A DNA stretch of 64,000 bases from Diphasiastrum complanatum. Taxonomy: Eukaryota > Streptophyta > Lycopodiopsida > Lycopodiales > Lycopodiaceae. The translations under genes were made by a program, and so were the position numbers. The stretch lies in assembly GCA_029204225.1 (NCBI GenBank), contig CM055106.1, positions 34,756,361-34,820,360 on the forward strand, read 5' to 3'. Under the pieces are notes generated by a model. It ran no database searches, was not told where the DNA came from, and saw only the letters and a program-made list of their open reading frames with translations. Shown here in pieces: positions 46,086 through 57,203 of this stretch; position 1 is the first letter of the stretch, and each line of letters opens with the position of its first letter.

Positions 46086-47954
46086 ATGAGTAAAGCCTAC
46101 AAGGTTTACATTCCTTCTACTAACAAAGTGATTGTTGGTAGAGATGTCATTTTTTATGAGGGGAACATTCCAAAGGTGTCTTCAAGCATGATTGATGGTA
46201 GAGTGGATGGATCTAACATTCTTGATGTTGATGAGAAGAATCTTACTTTGGATGGTGGTGATGATGGACCTTCATCAAGTCAAAAGCCAAGGAGAATATC
46301 AAGAGAAAGACAAGTACATTCAAGGCTCACATATGATCAAAAGGGTAAGCAAGTAGTTTTTGGAGATTATGTTGCTTTCCTAACCTCTTTGGATGAGCCT
46401 ACAAATGTAGATCAAGCAAGGAAAGAAGAGGAGTGGATCCAAGCAATGGATCTCGAGTATCAAGCTCCTATGAAGAATGGAACATGGAGATTAGTGGAGT
46501 TGCCTAAGGACAAGAAAGCTATTGGATGCAAATGGATCTTCAAGGTGAAAACACACCAAGATGGATCTATCAACAAGTACAAGACAAGGTTAGTGGCAAA
46601 AGGATATGCTCAAGAACAAGGGATTGACTATGATGAGACCTTTGCACCCGTGGCAAAGATGGTAAGCATTCAAGTCATCATCTCACTTGCTACACTTTAT
46701 GGATGGGATCTATGGCAAATGGATATTATAAATGCATTCTTGAATGGTGATATTGAGGAGGAAGTGTACATGGAGCAACCCAAGAGCTACATTTCTACTA
46801 CAAAGCCAAATCATGTGTCTCTGTTACAAAAGAGTTTGTATCACCTTAAGCAAGTACTAAGGAGTTGGTATGTTAAGCTTAACACTTTTTTACTCTCTCA
46901 AGGCTTTGTTATGAGTGAGTATGATCATTCACTTTATTATAGGTTTGCTGGAAATGATGTTACCATCTTGCTAATCTATGTGGATGATAGCATCTTGAGT
47001 GGTGGAGACAATCAAGATGTGGAGGATATTAAGAATGCTCTTAAGAAGGAGTTTGAGGTGCATGATCTTGGTAATTTGCATTACATTTTAAGAATAGAAG
47101 TCATTAGATCTTCTCAATCTACTTTCATTTGTCAAGAGAGATATGCTAATTCTATTCTAGAAAGATTTCATATGGTAGATGCAAAAGCTATTGATACACC
47201 TATGGAGTCTCATGTAAAGCTAACTATAAGAGGTAATGAAAGATCCTTCGAGGACATTACTCTCTATAGGAAGCTAGTTGGTTCACTCATCTATCTAACC
47301 ATTACTAGACCTAATCTAAGCTATTGTGTTGGAAGATTGATTCAATTCATGCAAGATCCTAGTGAGGAGCATTGGAAACTAGGAAAGCGAGTTTTGAGGT
47401 ACATCATTGGAACTCGAGATTTTGGCATATTGTATGAGGGATCATCACCTACTCTTTTTGGATTTTCATATTTGGACTATGTTGGAGATGTAATGGATAG
47501 GAAATCCATTAGTGCTTATTGTATTTTCATAGGTGATGGAGCTATATCATGGATGTCAAAGAAACAAGCCACTATCTCACTATCATTTAGCGAGGCCGAG
47601 TACAAAGCTCTTACACATTGCACAAAGGAGATGGTATGGATCAAGAGGATGATCAAGGATCTTCACTTGCTGGATTTTTCAGAGAGCCCAATCATCTTTT
47701 GTGACAATCAATCAGCCCAAAGAATGACATCCAATCCTATCTTTCATGCTAGGAGAAAGCATATTGAGATACAATATCATTTTGTGAAGGAGCGAGTCAT
47801 TGCAAAGGAGGTGGAGCTTCAACATGTGTCTTCAAGGGAATGTGTAGCTGATATCTTCACCAAAACATTGGGAAAAGACTTGTTCATGAAGCATAAGACT
47901 TCACTTGGAGTATTATCAAAGTCTATGCTAAAACTAGTTGAAGAGGGAGTGTGA
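46086..47954 (+). pseudogene. Element B: reverse transcriptase and RNase H, 622 codons open
   Basis: The frame starts in the integrase C-terminus (SKAYKVYIPSTNKVIVGRDVIF). RT follows with GTWRLVELPKDKKAIGCKWIF, ETFAPVAKMVSIQVIISLA, QMDIINAFLNGDIEEEVYMEQP and the intact active site IYVDDSILSGGDN (about 46975). RNase H has FSYLDYVGDVMDRKSISAY, SFSEAEYKALTHC, CDNQSAQRM and FHARRKHIEIQYHFVKER. The first RNase H motif lacks the usual DADWAG string, so activity is doubtful. The stop lies at the 3' LTR start. It is the best-preserved pol segment in the window, but there is no gag or integrase to support it. Confidence 0.95.
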
Positions 47955-48598
47955 AAGATTCAACTAGTTTCATCACATTTTGCTATATTTCCATATTTGG
48001 CATATTGAGGTCAAAACTTGTTTTAGACTTAGAGGTTGACTTTTCAAAGTTCATTAATCTAAATTTCATTTGAATAAACACTTTTTGAAAATGTGGGAAA
48101 GTTAGAATGCGAGTTTGAGTAGATTCAATTTGAATAGTTGGGTACATTGAATCTAGACCCAAAATTAGTAGGGTTAGCATTTTGGTGAGAAAGCCAAGTG
48201 GCCAAATAGGATTTGGACCTATTATAAAAGGATGTAACTCATGGAGAGAGCAATCTTCTCTCTTCTCTATCTCATTTCATGCTTATACATGGTTCTGTTG
48301 GGTTATACTATCTATTGGTGCACTATCTTGGTGATTGCTTGCAATTCTATGTGTAGAATGATCTATATTTGCTGTTTTTGGATCCACACGTGTGAAATAC
48401 AATAGCTTGCTTGTTTTGTACGGATAGCAACAATAATTAATTATTTCATTCAAGTTTGATCAAGTTCTATTGGTGTTTGCATCTCATTTTGTGTGTAGAT
48501 GCTGATTTTTCTACATTGGTGAAATTGGTGGTGTATTTCTCTTTCTAACCAAAGATCATTCAAGTAGATTGGATCTTAAGGATCTGAAATCTTTCACA
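47950..48598 (+). repeat. Element B 3' LTR
   Basis: Starts TGTGAAAG immediately after a GAAGAGGGAG purine tract and ends CTTTCACA at 48598, followed by AAACG. Confidence 0.95.
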
Positions 48599-48603
48599 AA
48601 ACG

Positions 48604-48690
48604 CTTCTACTTGAAAACCGTTCTAATAAAAAAGACCAAACCGTAAAGAACCGTAACCTACAGAAGTAATAAAACGAAGAACGGTATTAA
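48604..48690 (+). repeat. G-type LTR, terminal part beyond element B
   Basis: AACCTACAGAAGTAATAAAACGAAGAAC resembles the end region of the solo LTR (ACATACAGAAGTAAGAAGAAC on its minus strand). This supports that B split one LTR of about 1.08 kb. The exact end is not resolved (about 48690). Confidence 0.5.
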
Positions 48691-48699
48691 CGTGTTCAA

Positions 48700-49551
48700 A
48701 GATTCAGTGGAATCTGTATACAGGATCGAAGCGTGTTCGACGACTAGGTTGAAGGTCTTGGAATAATCTAGATCTGGAATCTGGAAATAGCCTTTGGCGA
48801 CCAGCCTGGCTTTGTATCGATTCAATCTTCCTTCAGCATCATACTTCGTCTTGAATATCCATTTGCATGGAGTCAGATTGCTTCCCTTTGGCAGCTCAAT
48901 GACTGTCCATGTTTGATTCTCTATCAGAGAATCAAATTCAGTGTCCATCGCTGCTTTCCATTGATCAGCATCAGGTGTAGATATTGCCTTTGAAACTGTA
49001 TTTGGATCCTGCATAAAGTGAAACTGTATTTGGATCCTACACAAAGTAGCAGGCTGCATCATCCATAAATTTGGATGGAGATTGTCTGGGTCGATTTGAT
49101 CTCCTTGGTTAAATCTCGACCCTCTGATGTGATTTGACCCGTTGAGGTTCTGAATCATGTTCTGAGTTTATATCGATTTTCTGATTTTCGATCCGAGAGT
49201 CCTTTTTGATACTTGGATCGAAAATTTCTCGAGCTTTTCTCTTGTGGTTGATAAATCGATCTTTTACAAAAATGACACTCTGCTCATGAATATATTTCCA
49301 TATTGTGGAGCTTGTATACATTGTAATCTGGGGAGTGGCCAACGAAAATCGATTTTGTGCTTTTGTCATCCAGCTTCTTCTTGAAATATTTAGGGATCTA
49401 AGCATAAGCAATGCATCCAAACACTCTAATATTCATGAGTGATGGTTTCGATCATGTCCACACCTCATAAGGTGTCTTGCCATTCAGGGCTTTGGTAATG
49501 GATCGATTTTGTAGATAGGCGGCTGTAGCAACACCTTCTGCCCAAAATTTC
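48700..49551 (-). pseudogene. Z-family copia fragment: integrase end and RT start (minus strand)
   Basis: Minus strand from 49551: integrase (KKFWAEGVATAAYLQNRSI, GKTPYEVWT, NIRVFGCIAYA), then DVIFVKDRF-type linker sequence, then RT start (TPDADQWKAAMDTEFDSLIENQTWTVIELPKG, TPCKWIFKTKYDAEGRLNRYKARLVAKGY, KTFNLVVEHASI), breaking off near 48737. The same segments occur on the + strand at 50265-51110, so the two arms are inverted copies of one family. Stops occur near 49410 and 49450. Confidence 0.88.
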
Positions 49552-51111
49552 TTGGGAAGAGAGACATGGGCCAGCAATTTTGGTCGGAGGATCGAATTTT
49601 ACACAAATGACTGTACAATCTTTGACAAGTCCCGGAAAACTCTAGCTTTCTGGAGAAGAAGTGACAATTTATACAAGCTTAGCCACTACTACTCTTTGAA
49701 CAGTCAAACTCTTCACACCACTACATCTGAATCAACTGATATGCTATGGCATCTCAGATTAGTCTCAACTTTAACAGTATTCAACAAATGTCAAAACAAA
49801 GTTTGGTACAAGATCTGTCTCAAATCAGCAAATCGAATTCTCCATGCGAAAGCTGTATTATCAGCAAGCGTGCTAGAAGTCCATTCATTTTTTATTCAGT
49901 TCACACTTCTAGAAATTTGTTGGACCTTGTACGTAGTGACATTTGTGGACCAATGCAGGGGGGACACTATATTTTCTTACCTTCATCGATGACTTCTCAC
50001 GATGGACTACTACTTACTTTTTGAAGAACAAATCAAAGGCATTTAAATTCTTCAAGCAGCTCAAGGCATCTATAGAAAATCAAACCCAAAGAAGGATCAA
50101 AGCACTAGGTTCAGATGGAGGGGGAGAATTTATCTTCACAAAATTTAAAGAATTCTGCAAGGCCAACGAGATACACCAGCAATTTACAACAAGCTATAAA
50201 CCCCAGTCCAATGGTATAGTTAAGAGGAAGAATCAGACAGTTGTTGAAAGTGCCAAGAGCATGATGGCCCATGCCTCTCTTCCAAAGAAATTTTGGATAG
50301 AAGCTGTCAATACAACTGCCTATTTAAAAAATTGATCCATCACCAAAGCCCTGGAAGGCAAAACACCTTATGAGGTGTGGACAAGATCGAAATCATCACT
50401 CAAAAATATTAGAGTGTTTGGTTGCATTGCCTATGCTCAGATTCCTGAAGACCTCAGGAAAAAATTGGACATCACGAGCCGATTTTTATTGGCTACTCTC
50501 CATATCACAAGGCATACAAGCTCTACAATCTGGACATAGAAAAGGCATTCACGAGCAGAAATGTCATTTTTTTGGAGGACAAGTTTTTCGATCCCAAGGG
50601 AAAGACTGCACAAATTTCCGACCCTTCAGTCGAACAGCAGAATTCTAATCCCAGGGTCGAACAGCCAAATTTTGACCCCGGGATCAAAAATCAAGAAATC
50701 GATACAAACTCCGAAAATGAGTCTGATCAGTAGAGGGTCAAAATTCAGCCTAGAAGATCGAATCGACCCAGATAGCCTCCATCCAGATTTATGGATAATG
50801 CAGCTTGTTATTTCATGCAAGAATCAAATTCAGTTTTAGAGGCAATGTCTACAACTGATACGATAAATGGAAAGCGACAATGGACACAGAATTCAATTAT
50901 TTGATGGAGAATCAAACGTGGACAGTCATTGAGCTGCCAAAGGATTGAAAATTCATCCCATGCAAATGGATATTCAAGGCGAAGTATGATGCTGAAGGAA
51001 GGCTAAATCGATACAACGCCAAGCTGGTTGCCAAATGTTATTCCTAGATTCTAGATCTGGACTATTCTGAAACCTTTAGCCCAATTGTCAAGCATGCTTC
51101 GATCATACTAC
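49552..51111 (+). pseudogene. Z-family copia fragment: pre-integrase, integrase and RT start (plus strand)
   Basis: In order: RIEFYTNDCTIFDKS and NLYKLSHYYS (pre-integrase), WHLRL, the CESCIISKRARSPF zinc part (about 49846-49890), SDICGPMQGG and FIDDFSRWTTTYF (49935-50020), GSDGGGEFIF (about 50107), QSNGIVKRKNQTVVESAKSMM (the Glu position reads Lys), KKFWIEAVNTTAYL, then RT start with NQTWTVIELPK and ILDLDYSETFSPIVKHASI, ending at about 51111. Frames shift at least four times and stops are frequent. RT of the same family resumes at 57204 after the C insertion. Confidence 0.9.
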
Positions 51112-51189
51112 TACTCCTAGAATGAAATTTAGGGTTGGCTGACAAGGCCATGCACTTTGATTATCACAAAATAATAATGTCGGAGCATA
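51112..51189 (-). pseudogene. Tail of element C RNase H, cut off by the solo LTR
   Basis: On the minus strand, text equivalent to the DNQSA..ALSANPKFHSR part of RNase H is readable, with two stops where the DN of DNQS should be. It is the continuation of element C's RNase H after the LTR inserted at 51195-52264. Confidence 0.7.
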
Positions 51190-51194
51190 TTGAT

Positions 51195-52264
51195 TGTTGA
51201 CAGATCCCCTGCTCCAGAGGATCTGTTTACTGATTCTTGTTCTTCTTACTTCTGTATGTCAACAAGAACAATAGGCTCTTGCTTACAGTTATTCTTTCTT
51301 GTCTAAAGCCCAAAATCAGGCAGAAGGGACATATTATCTTTGTAGTATTTTGTCCTGCCTGTCAGAGGACGTCCGGATGGGTCTCTCTTGAATGCACATG
51401 CATAATCAACCAAAATGCAAGCCAATGCGTTCAACAAATGATCTACGTTACTGCTCAGTTACACAACGATGGATTCCTACTTCTAATACTGCAAAATCAA
51501 AATGAACAGATCCTTACAACTAAAAACTAAACTAAGCATACATTTTACCTAAATACAAGAAACAAGAAACAGAACTAGACAACAATTTGACAGTCCAAGA
51601 ATCAAGAAACACAAATTTCTTGATTCTTGGACACTCCAAGAACATCAAGAACTAGAATGTTGGAGGATATGCAAGATTTATGCCACATTTCTAGTCTATT
51701 TAGTTTACTTGAATGCTAGTTCCTACGTTAATCCACAAACAAGAAAAGCAAGCTAATCCACTCTAGAAAAGCAGCAAATCTAATCCACTCTAAAATCCAC
51801 AACCACACACAATGAATGGAAGGGCATGATCATAGGGGCATCACTCAAGAAAACCATCATGATCAAGGAGCTCAATGGATGCACCAAACTCGTGAAGGCT
51901 CTTCTCATTTCAGCATGGAGTTGATACAATTCACAAAATCCTAGTGGAATTTCCACATTTCACAAATTACAAGTGGAATAATGCTCTCCACTAGAGGTCA
52001 CCATCAAAAGCTGGCTCACTCTACTTTTCTAAGAGGGGTCTACTTGCATTTATTACATTTGCCTAGAAATACTAGTTCCTACATGGTCATTCCATCTTTC
52101 AAGATTCACCATGAGGCTTACACAGTTCTTGTTCTCATTACTACTAGTATTCCTGGGCTCTCATACTCGGCTCTCAGTCTTCATTCGTCTCGTCTTTCCA
52201 GAGACCTCCTCGGTCTTGAGTTGCTCTGTCCGAGTATCTTGGAGATTCGTCAGAATCAACCAAC
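51195..52264 (-). mobile_element. Solo G-type LTR (1070 bp) with TTGAT target duplication
   Basis: The unit begins TGTTGACAGATCC and ends AATCAACCAACA on the + strand, flanked by TTGAT at 51190-51194 and at 52265-52269. No primer site, coding region or second LTR is attached, so it is a solo LTR left by LTR-LTR recombination. On the minus strand it matches the G-type LTR at 41778-42767 (TGTTGGTTGATTCTG / TGTTAGGGGATTCC start; GACCGAGG; GACCATGTAGGAACTAGTA; GATGGTGACCTCTAGTGGA). It interrupts RNase H of element C. Confidence 0.9.
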
Positions 52265-52269
52265 ATTGA

Positions 52270-53560
52270 TTCTCACTGATATCTAAAAGTAAGTTTCTCA
52301 ACCAAATTGTTTTCTTTGTAGCTTGTGAGGCTGCGATATACTCTGATTTTATAGAAGATAGAACTATCGAAGATTGTTTGCAACTGTTCCAAGAAATGGA
52401 ACCATTGGTGAGGAAGAATGTAAATCCAGAAGTAGATTTACGAGTGTCTACATCTCCTACCCTACTTGCATATGTGTAACCACTGAGTAAATTGAGTTTG
52501 TCGTTGTCGACTGTTCCATACAAATACAAAAGTCCATAGTAGCTCGAAGATATCTCATAACTCTGATAAGAGCCTTCCAATGTGTCATACCAGGGTTAGT
52601 CATAAACTGACTTAGGGAGCTGACTGCAATAGCTATGTCTGGTCTGGTACAGATCATTGCATACATAAGAGATCCTATTATCGAATGATAAGGATACTCA
52701 TGCATCTGCTCCTTCTCTTCAATTGTTCGGGGACATTGGTCCTTTGACAACTTGAGACCTTGTTCCATTGGTGAGAGAGCTAACTTGTAATTAACCAGAT
52801 TATATCTGACACCTTTGTTGAGTAATGTAGATCAACTTTTGATTTATCTCTGTGGATTTGAATACCAAGGCAGAAATGAGCTTTGCCCAGATTGGTCATG
52901 TCGAATTCAGAAGATAGCATTGTCTTGTCTTCTTTTATCAGATCAATATTGTTGCCAAAGAGCAATGTATCGTCCACGTATAAAGTGATAATGATAAAAG
53001 ACTGCTATACTTTCTTGAAGTAAACATTCGAATCTGAAGAGCTTGGTATGTAGTCATGATCAATAAGAAAAGTATCGATCATTTGAAACCATGCTCGAGC
53101 ATATTGCTTCAAGCCATAAAGTGCCTTATGGAGTTTACACACATGATTGTGCTTACCTTTGATAATATAACCTTCGGGTTGCACCATGTAAATGTCTTCT
53201 TCGATAACTCCATTGAGATATGATGTCTGTACATCCATTTGATGTATTTCCAAATCTACTATAGCAACAAACGATAACAAAAGTCGAATAGAAGAATTTT
53301 TGACTATTGGACTGAAAGTCTCAATGTAATCGACGTTGTACACCTGAGAAATATCTCTAACGACAAGTCAAACCTTTCTTTTGTCGATACTTCCGTCTAC
53401 TTTGTACTTGACTTTGAAAATCCATTTGCAATCAACTATGTTTCTGCTAGCAGGTAATTCGACATTCGTCCATGTCTAGTTCTTGATAAGAGATGAATAC
53501 TCTTTATCCATAGCTTCTTTCCAGAGATGGGAATCAGGCTGATTGAGTGCCTCTTCGACA
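52270..53560 (-). pseudogene. Copia element C: reverse transcriptase and RNase H
   Basis: Minus strand: RT begins near 53555 (REEATMDKEYSSLIK-like, then decayed). A clear frame at 53343-53005 has ETFSPIVKNSSIRLLLS, QMDVQTSYLNGVIEEDIYMVQPEGY and YGLKQYARAWFQ. The active site YVDDTLLFGNN is intact (about 52980-52945), followed by SEFDMTNLGKAHFCLGIQI. RT end and RNase H at 52768-52265 read [40 protein letters not shown] and SSIKSEYIAAS. The RNase H first Asp is replaced (YTYAS for YTDAD-type) and the Glu motif is altered. The gene is cut at 52270 by the solo LTR. Confidence 0.92.
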
Positions 53561-54690
53561 GTCGTCAGCTCGTGAACAAGGTAGGCTGTAGACTCATCGA
53601 TATACCTGATAGGTGGTCTACTAGTTCTTGATGATTTTCTAGGGAATAGAGGAAGTTGATCATTTTTATCATACTTAGTTGCTTAATTGCAACATCATCT
53701 TTTTCGGATTCATCGTTGATATGTTGTTCGTCAAAAGTAGATGAGCTTGGACCTTCAATGGAAATAGTCAACTGAGAAACATCGAAGTTCAATATGTCAG
53801 ACGAGTCAAACAAGTCGACTACATGGGCTTTGTCTTTTCCCTTGAGGTCAATAAACTAATCTTCGATGAAGATGACACCCCGACTAGTGAATATCTTCGA
53901 CTCGATGAGATCTCACCACTTGTAGGCTTGATCTAAAGTAGTGTGGCTGATGAAAATACATTTGATACTCTAGAAGTCGAGCTTCTTCCTGAGATCATGA
54001 GGAATCTGCGCATAAGTTGTATATCCAAAAACTCGTAAGTTTGATAAAAAAGGTTTGGTACCTATCCAAACTTCGAATGGTATTTTGTCTGAGAGACCTT
54101 TAGTAGAACATTTGTTCTGAATATAGGTTGATATTGAAATAGCTTCAGCCCAGAAGGACTTTGGAAGTGTCGCATGTGATAACATGCACTTTGCCGATTT
54201 GACTAAGGTTATGTTCTTTCTCTCAACAAGACCATTTGACTAAGGCGAATAAGAGGTAATGTATTGTTGCCCAATGCCATTGTTGTTGTTGACATTCTTT
54301 ACCCAAATGTCCCACTTTGTTGCACTCCTTGAATTTGGTAGAGATGTATTCTCCCTCGTTGTCGGACCTCAATGCTTTGATTCATTTTCCAGTTTGATTT
54401 TGTGCGTGCTCTTTAAATTGTCTAAACTTAATGAAAGCTTTTGATTTCTGCCTGATGAAATAAACAGCTGTTCTTTTGGAGAATTCGTCAATAAAAGTAA
54501 TAAAATACTTCGCATCTAGTAATGATGGAGTTTGTATAGGTCCACATATATCTGAATGAACAACATCTAACAGACTTTTTATTGCATGCTTATGACTTGA
54601 TCTAAAAGGGATCCTAGTCAACTTTCCAAGGCTATGACAGACAGGGAGATCGACTTTGCCAGAAGGATAGTCAAGATCAAGTGCAAGGGA
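53561..54690 (-). pseudogene. Copia element C: integrase and linker
   Basis: Minus strand: HSDICGPIQTPSLLDAKYFITFIDEFSKRTAVYFI (about 54570-54440; first Asp present, second motif FIDEFSK), CNKVGHLGKECQQQQ-like decayed stretch with SDNEGEYISTKFKEC (about 54365-54320), then ATLPKSFWAEAISISTYIQN and LRVFGYTTYAQIPHDLRKKLD (54185-53970). The acidic Ser/Asp-rich linker (EGPSSSTFDEQHINDESEKDD, 53813-53565) precedes RT. Broken by several stops. Confidence 0.85.
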
Positions 54691-55120
54691 TTGTTTGGAC
54701 ATGTTCAATACAAATGCATAATGCAAGTGTCCTAAGCGATGATGCCATATTGAAAAGAATAGAAGTTTTCAAGGCTTGACTAGAATCCGAATAACAATGT
54801 GCCAATCTATATAAGTATCCATGATGCCTCTTGCCGGGTGCAAGGATCTTATTACTCTTATTGAAAATTTTGCATTGATCAGACTCAAACTCCACCTTAT
54901 GACCTAAATCTGTAATTCTACTTACTGATAACATATTTGTAGAGAGTTTAGGAACATACAAGACTTTGGACAATAGTTTGAATTGATCATGCTGAAATCT
55001 GAATCTTACAGTACCTTCACCTTCGATAGTGTGAGTGTTATCATCACCAAGATGAACATACTTCTTGTAAGGCGTATAGGAATGGAAAATCTCACGATGA
55101 TTGGTCATATGTTGAGTAGA
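54677..55120 (-). pseudogene. Copia element C: protease region and pre-integrase
   Basis: Minus strand: MTNHREIFHSYTPYKKYVHLGDDNTH (just after the protease active site, which is deleted together with adjacent DNA near 55120), VLYVPKLSTNMLSVSRITDLGH (about 54960-54900), NKILAPGKRHHGYLYRLAHCYSD, and the pre-integrase with a frame break near 54755. It ends QSLALDLDYPSGKVDLPVC, the same text as in element A. Confidence 0.88.
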
Positions 55121-55121
55121 T

Positions 55122-55912
55122 TCAGAAAAGTTTGATCATCAGGTTGCTTGGCTGCATTCTTCGCTTTGAGAATTCGGCAATCATGGATCTCATGGTTATT
55201 GCGCTTGCAATACCTGCAAAGCATCTTCTTCTTCGACGAATGTGGATTCGACGATTGTTCTTGACTTTGAGTCTGTTTCTGATTTGATGTAGACTACTTG
55301 GAGCTTTTTTGCTTTTGTCGTTTCGAGCTCTTGTTGACATACAGAGCATGAGACGAAGAGGTAGACAGAGTGTCTTGACTTCTTCGATTATCTTCTTGCA
55401 GCAACATAGTGATAACTCTGGTAAGAGTTAAATCTGAGTGTGTCGTGATGATCATCACCCAGTTCTCATACATAGAGGACAGGGTTGAAAGCAATGTCAT
55501 GATTGCATCTTGATCGTCTATGACTGATCCAACAGCGGCCATCTGTTGTATCTTGATCGTCTATGACTGATCCAACAGCGGCCATCTGTTGCAAGAGATT
55601 CTTAAACTGGTTAATATGATTCTGAAAAGAATCATTGTTTGACATCTTGAGCGTAAAAAATTTCCTTCGAATATGCAACTTGATAGTTACGTCTGTCACA
55701 TCATATAGTAAGCTCAGGATGTCCCAACCTTCTTTCGAAGTTTTGGCTTCAGCTACGTGGCCAATCTGAGTATCTGATATGCTGAGGATAATAAGCGCGA
55801 AAGCTTTACCATCCTTCGATTTCCAATTCGAGTCTTCTGTGTTGTCTTCATGCTTTACTTTGATACCTCTAACAACATCCCACAACTTGTTGGCAATTAG
55901 CAAAGTCTTCAT
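55122..55912 (-). pseudogene. Copia element C: gag with zinc knuckle
   Basis: Minus strand: MKTLLIANKLWDVVRGIKVKHED; DGKAFALIILSISDTQIGHVAEAKTSKEGWDIL; RRKFFTLKMSNNDSFQNHINQFKNLLQQMAAVGSVIDDQD; then a shifted continuation with NWVMIITTHSDLTLTRVITMLLQED and the knuckle CRYCKRNNHEIHDC (about 55215-55170). This is a normal copia gag order. A 43-bp tandem duplication (55507-55549 / 55550-55590) throws the frame, and a further shift follows near 55300. Confidence 0.92.
55507..55590. repeat. 43-bp tandem duplication inside element C gag
   Basis: Two copies of a unit starting ATCTTGATCGTCTATGACTG and ending GGCCATCTGTTG lie head to tail. Since 43 is not a multiple of three, it is a frameshifting mutation. 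Confidence 0.93.
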
Positions 55913-56165
55913 CTTAAATTTTCATAAATGATAATTGGATCCATTAAGCTTGTCTGTGATAAGACCGGCTTTTCTTTGATAATTCATCTGGAACTTTAAA
56001 CTGTCGATAATTCGATTGTCGTTAAGCGAAAGATACAGTGTTGTAAAAATCAATTCTCTGATACCGAAACAAATTGATTCGAACTGAAGAATAATTTGAT
56101 ATCGTGAAAGATATCAAGTATAAGAGCTTGCGTTCTGATATAGTATTAGGCCTTGAAGAATCAAC

Positions 56166-56177
56166 GCTCTGATACAA
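56166..56177 (-). promoter_or_regulatory. Primer-binding site of element C (one mismatch)
   Basis: On the minus strand TTGTATCAGAGC directly follows the LTR end. It differs from the usual TGGTATCAGAGC at its second base. Confidence 0.85.
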
Positions 56178-57203
56178 TGTTGGAAAGAGGGTTGTAAAAG
56201 ATAGGTCGAAAAGAATTCGAACGACGAGAAAGAAAACTAATCATGCGCAGCGAAATAAACTATCTTCCTCTTTCTCTATGCATGACTACGCCTATCAATT
56301 TCGAACAAAACAATAGTGATATGAATCACATTCAATCTTATAGTAACTAAGTTTGAAATTATTAGTACTACAGTGATTACGTAGCCAAACATTAAAGCAT
56401 TGAATTATCAGACAAATAATAAGTCGCGAAGAATTACATAAACGCATTCATTTTGAGACGAAGCCGAACGCAATAAGAAGATAGTACTGATTCAGTATGA
56501 AAACGAAACAGATATAAATGAGTACAACAAGTTTGCGGATGGAAGCCGCGTACTCTAAGCTATCTCTGAACGGCTAAATATAAGTCTGAATAAGCGCAAT
56601 GCTGATAAGCAGTAAATGCAATAGCAATCTCTAATCAACTCTAAAGAAGTGAGCTAGAATGCTCAGAAGTGTCCAAGCTCGTAGACTTGCGAGAGAACGC
56701 TAACTATTCAATACTTGATGATTGATCTTCATGCTTCAATGCATGTGATGTAGGAATATGAACAGCTACTTATACTAAACAATTAGGTCGTCAAATGCGC
56801 CACCCAGTTGGCTGTGATGTGTTGGCATCCATCCAGTTAGGACTTCTCAGAAATTACTTGTTGATGAATTAATGCGAGTCGATGGCTTTGGTCGTAAATA
56901 GTCTATCTGCAGATTTGAACGTAAACTGTCACTTTGCAGAAATGTACGTAAACTGTCATGCAAAAAATGTGAAGGTCTTCGCCAATGTTATTTTCTTAAC
57001 ATTTGAGGCATCTGGCATTTTGCGAAAAAGCCGAAGTGAGAGAAAATCCTGAAAGACGAAAATCCTGAAAATGCCGACACTGTGAGCCATTTCTGAGTAG
57101 TTATGCAAACTGTGTAAAAACACAAAAAAATCTACAGGTCTGGATAAAAATTGGACGAAGATTAAAATGTCAATTAGTTGATTAGTTGGAGAATAATCTA
57201 ACA
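56178..57203 (-). repeat. Element C 5' LTR (1026 bp)
   Basis: It begins TGTTGGAAAGAGGG and ends GAATAATCTAACA on the + strand. On the minus strand it precedes the primer site and gag, so it is the 5' LTR. The partner 3' LTR is missing: the far side of C is truncated at about 51112. Confidence 0.9.

Larger units (their letters stand above)
42768..48598 (+). mobile_element. Complete-length copia retrotransposon B with both LTRs
   Basis: The ends are TGTGAAAG..CTTTCACA LTRs of 647 and 649 bp, with AAACG duplications on both sides. Inside, in order: a perfect primer site, gag with knuckle, protease, integrase, RT and RNase H, as in autonomous copia elements. The LTRs differ at about 20 positions in their first 250 bp by eye, so the insertion is old. 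Gag to integrase are broken; RT-RNase H remain open for 622 codons. It inserted into the G-type LTR. Confidence 0.95.

Noticed and set aside
51658-52264. A 607-bp LTR starting at TGTTGGAGG
   Set aside because: No target duplication fits. Moving the start to 51195 gives matching TTGAT on both sides.
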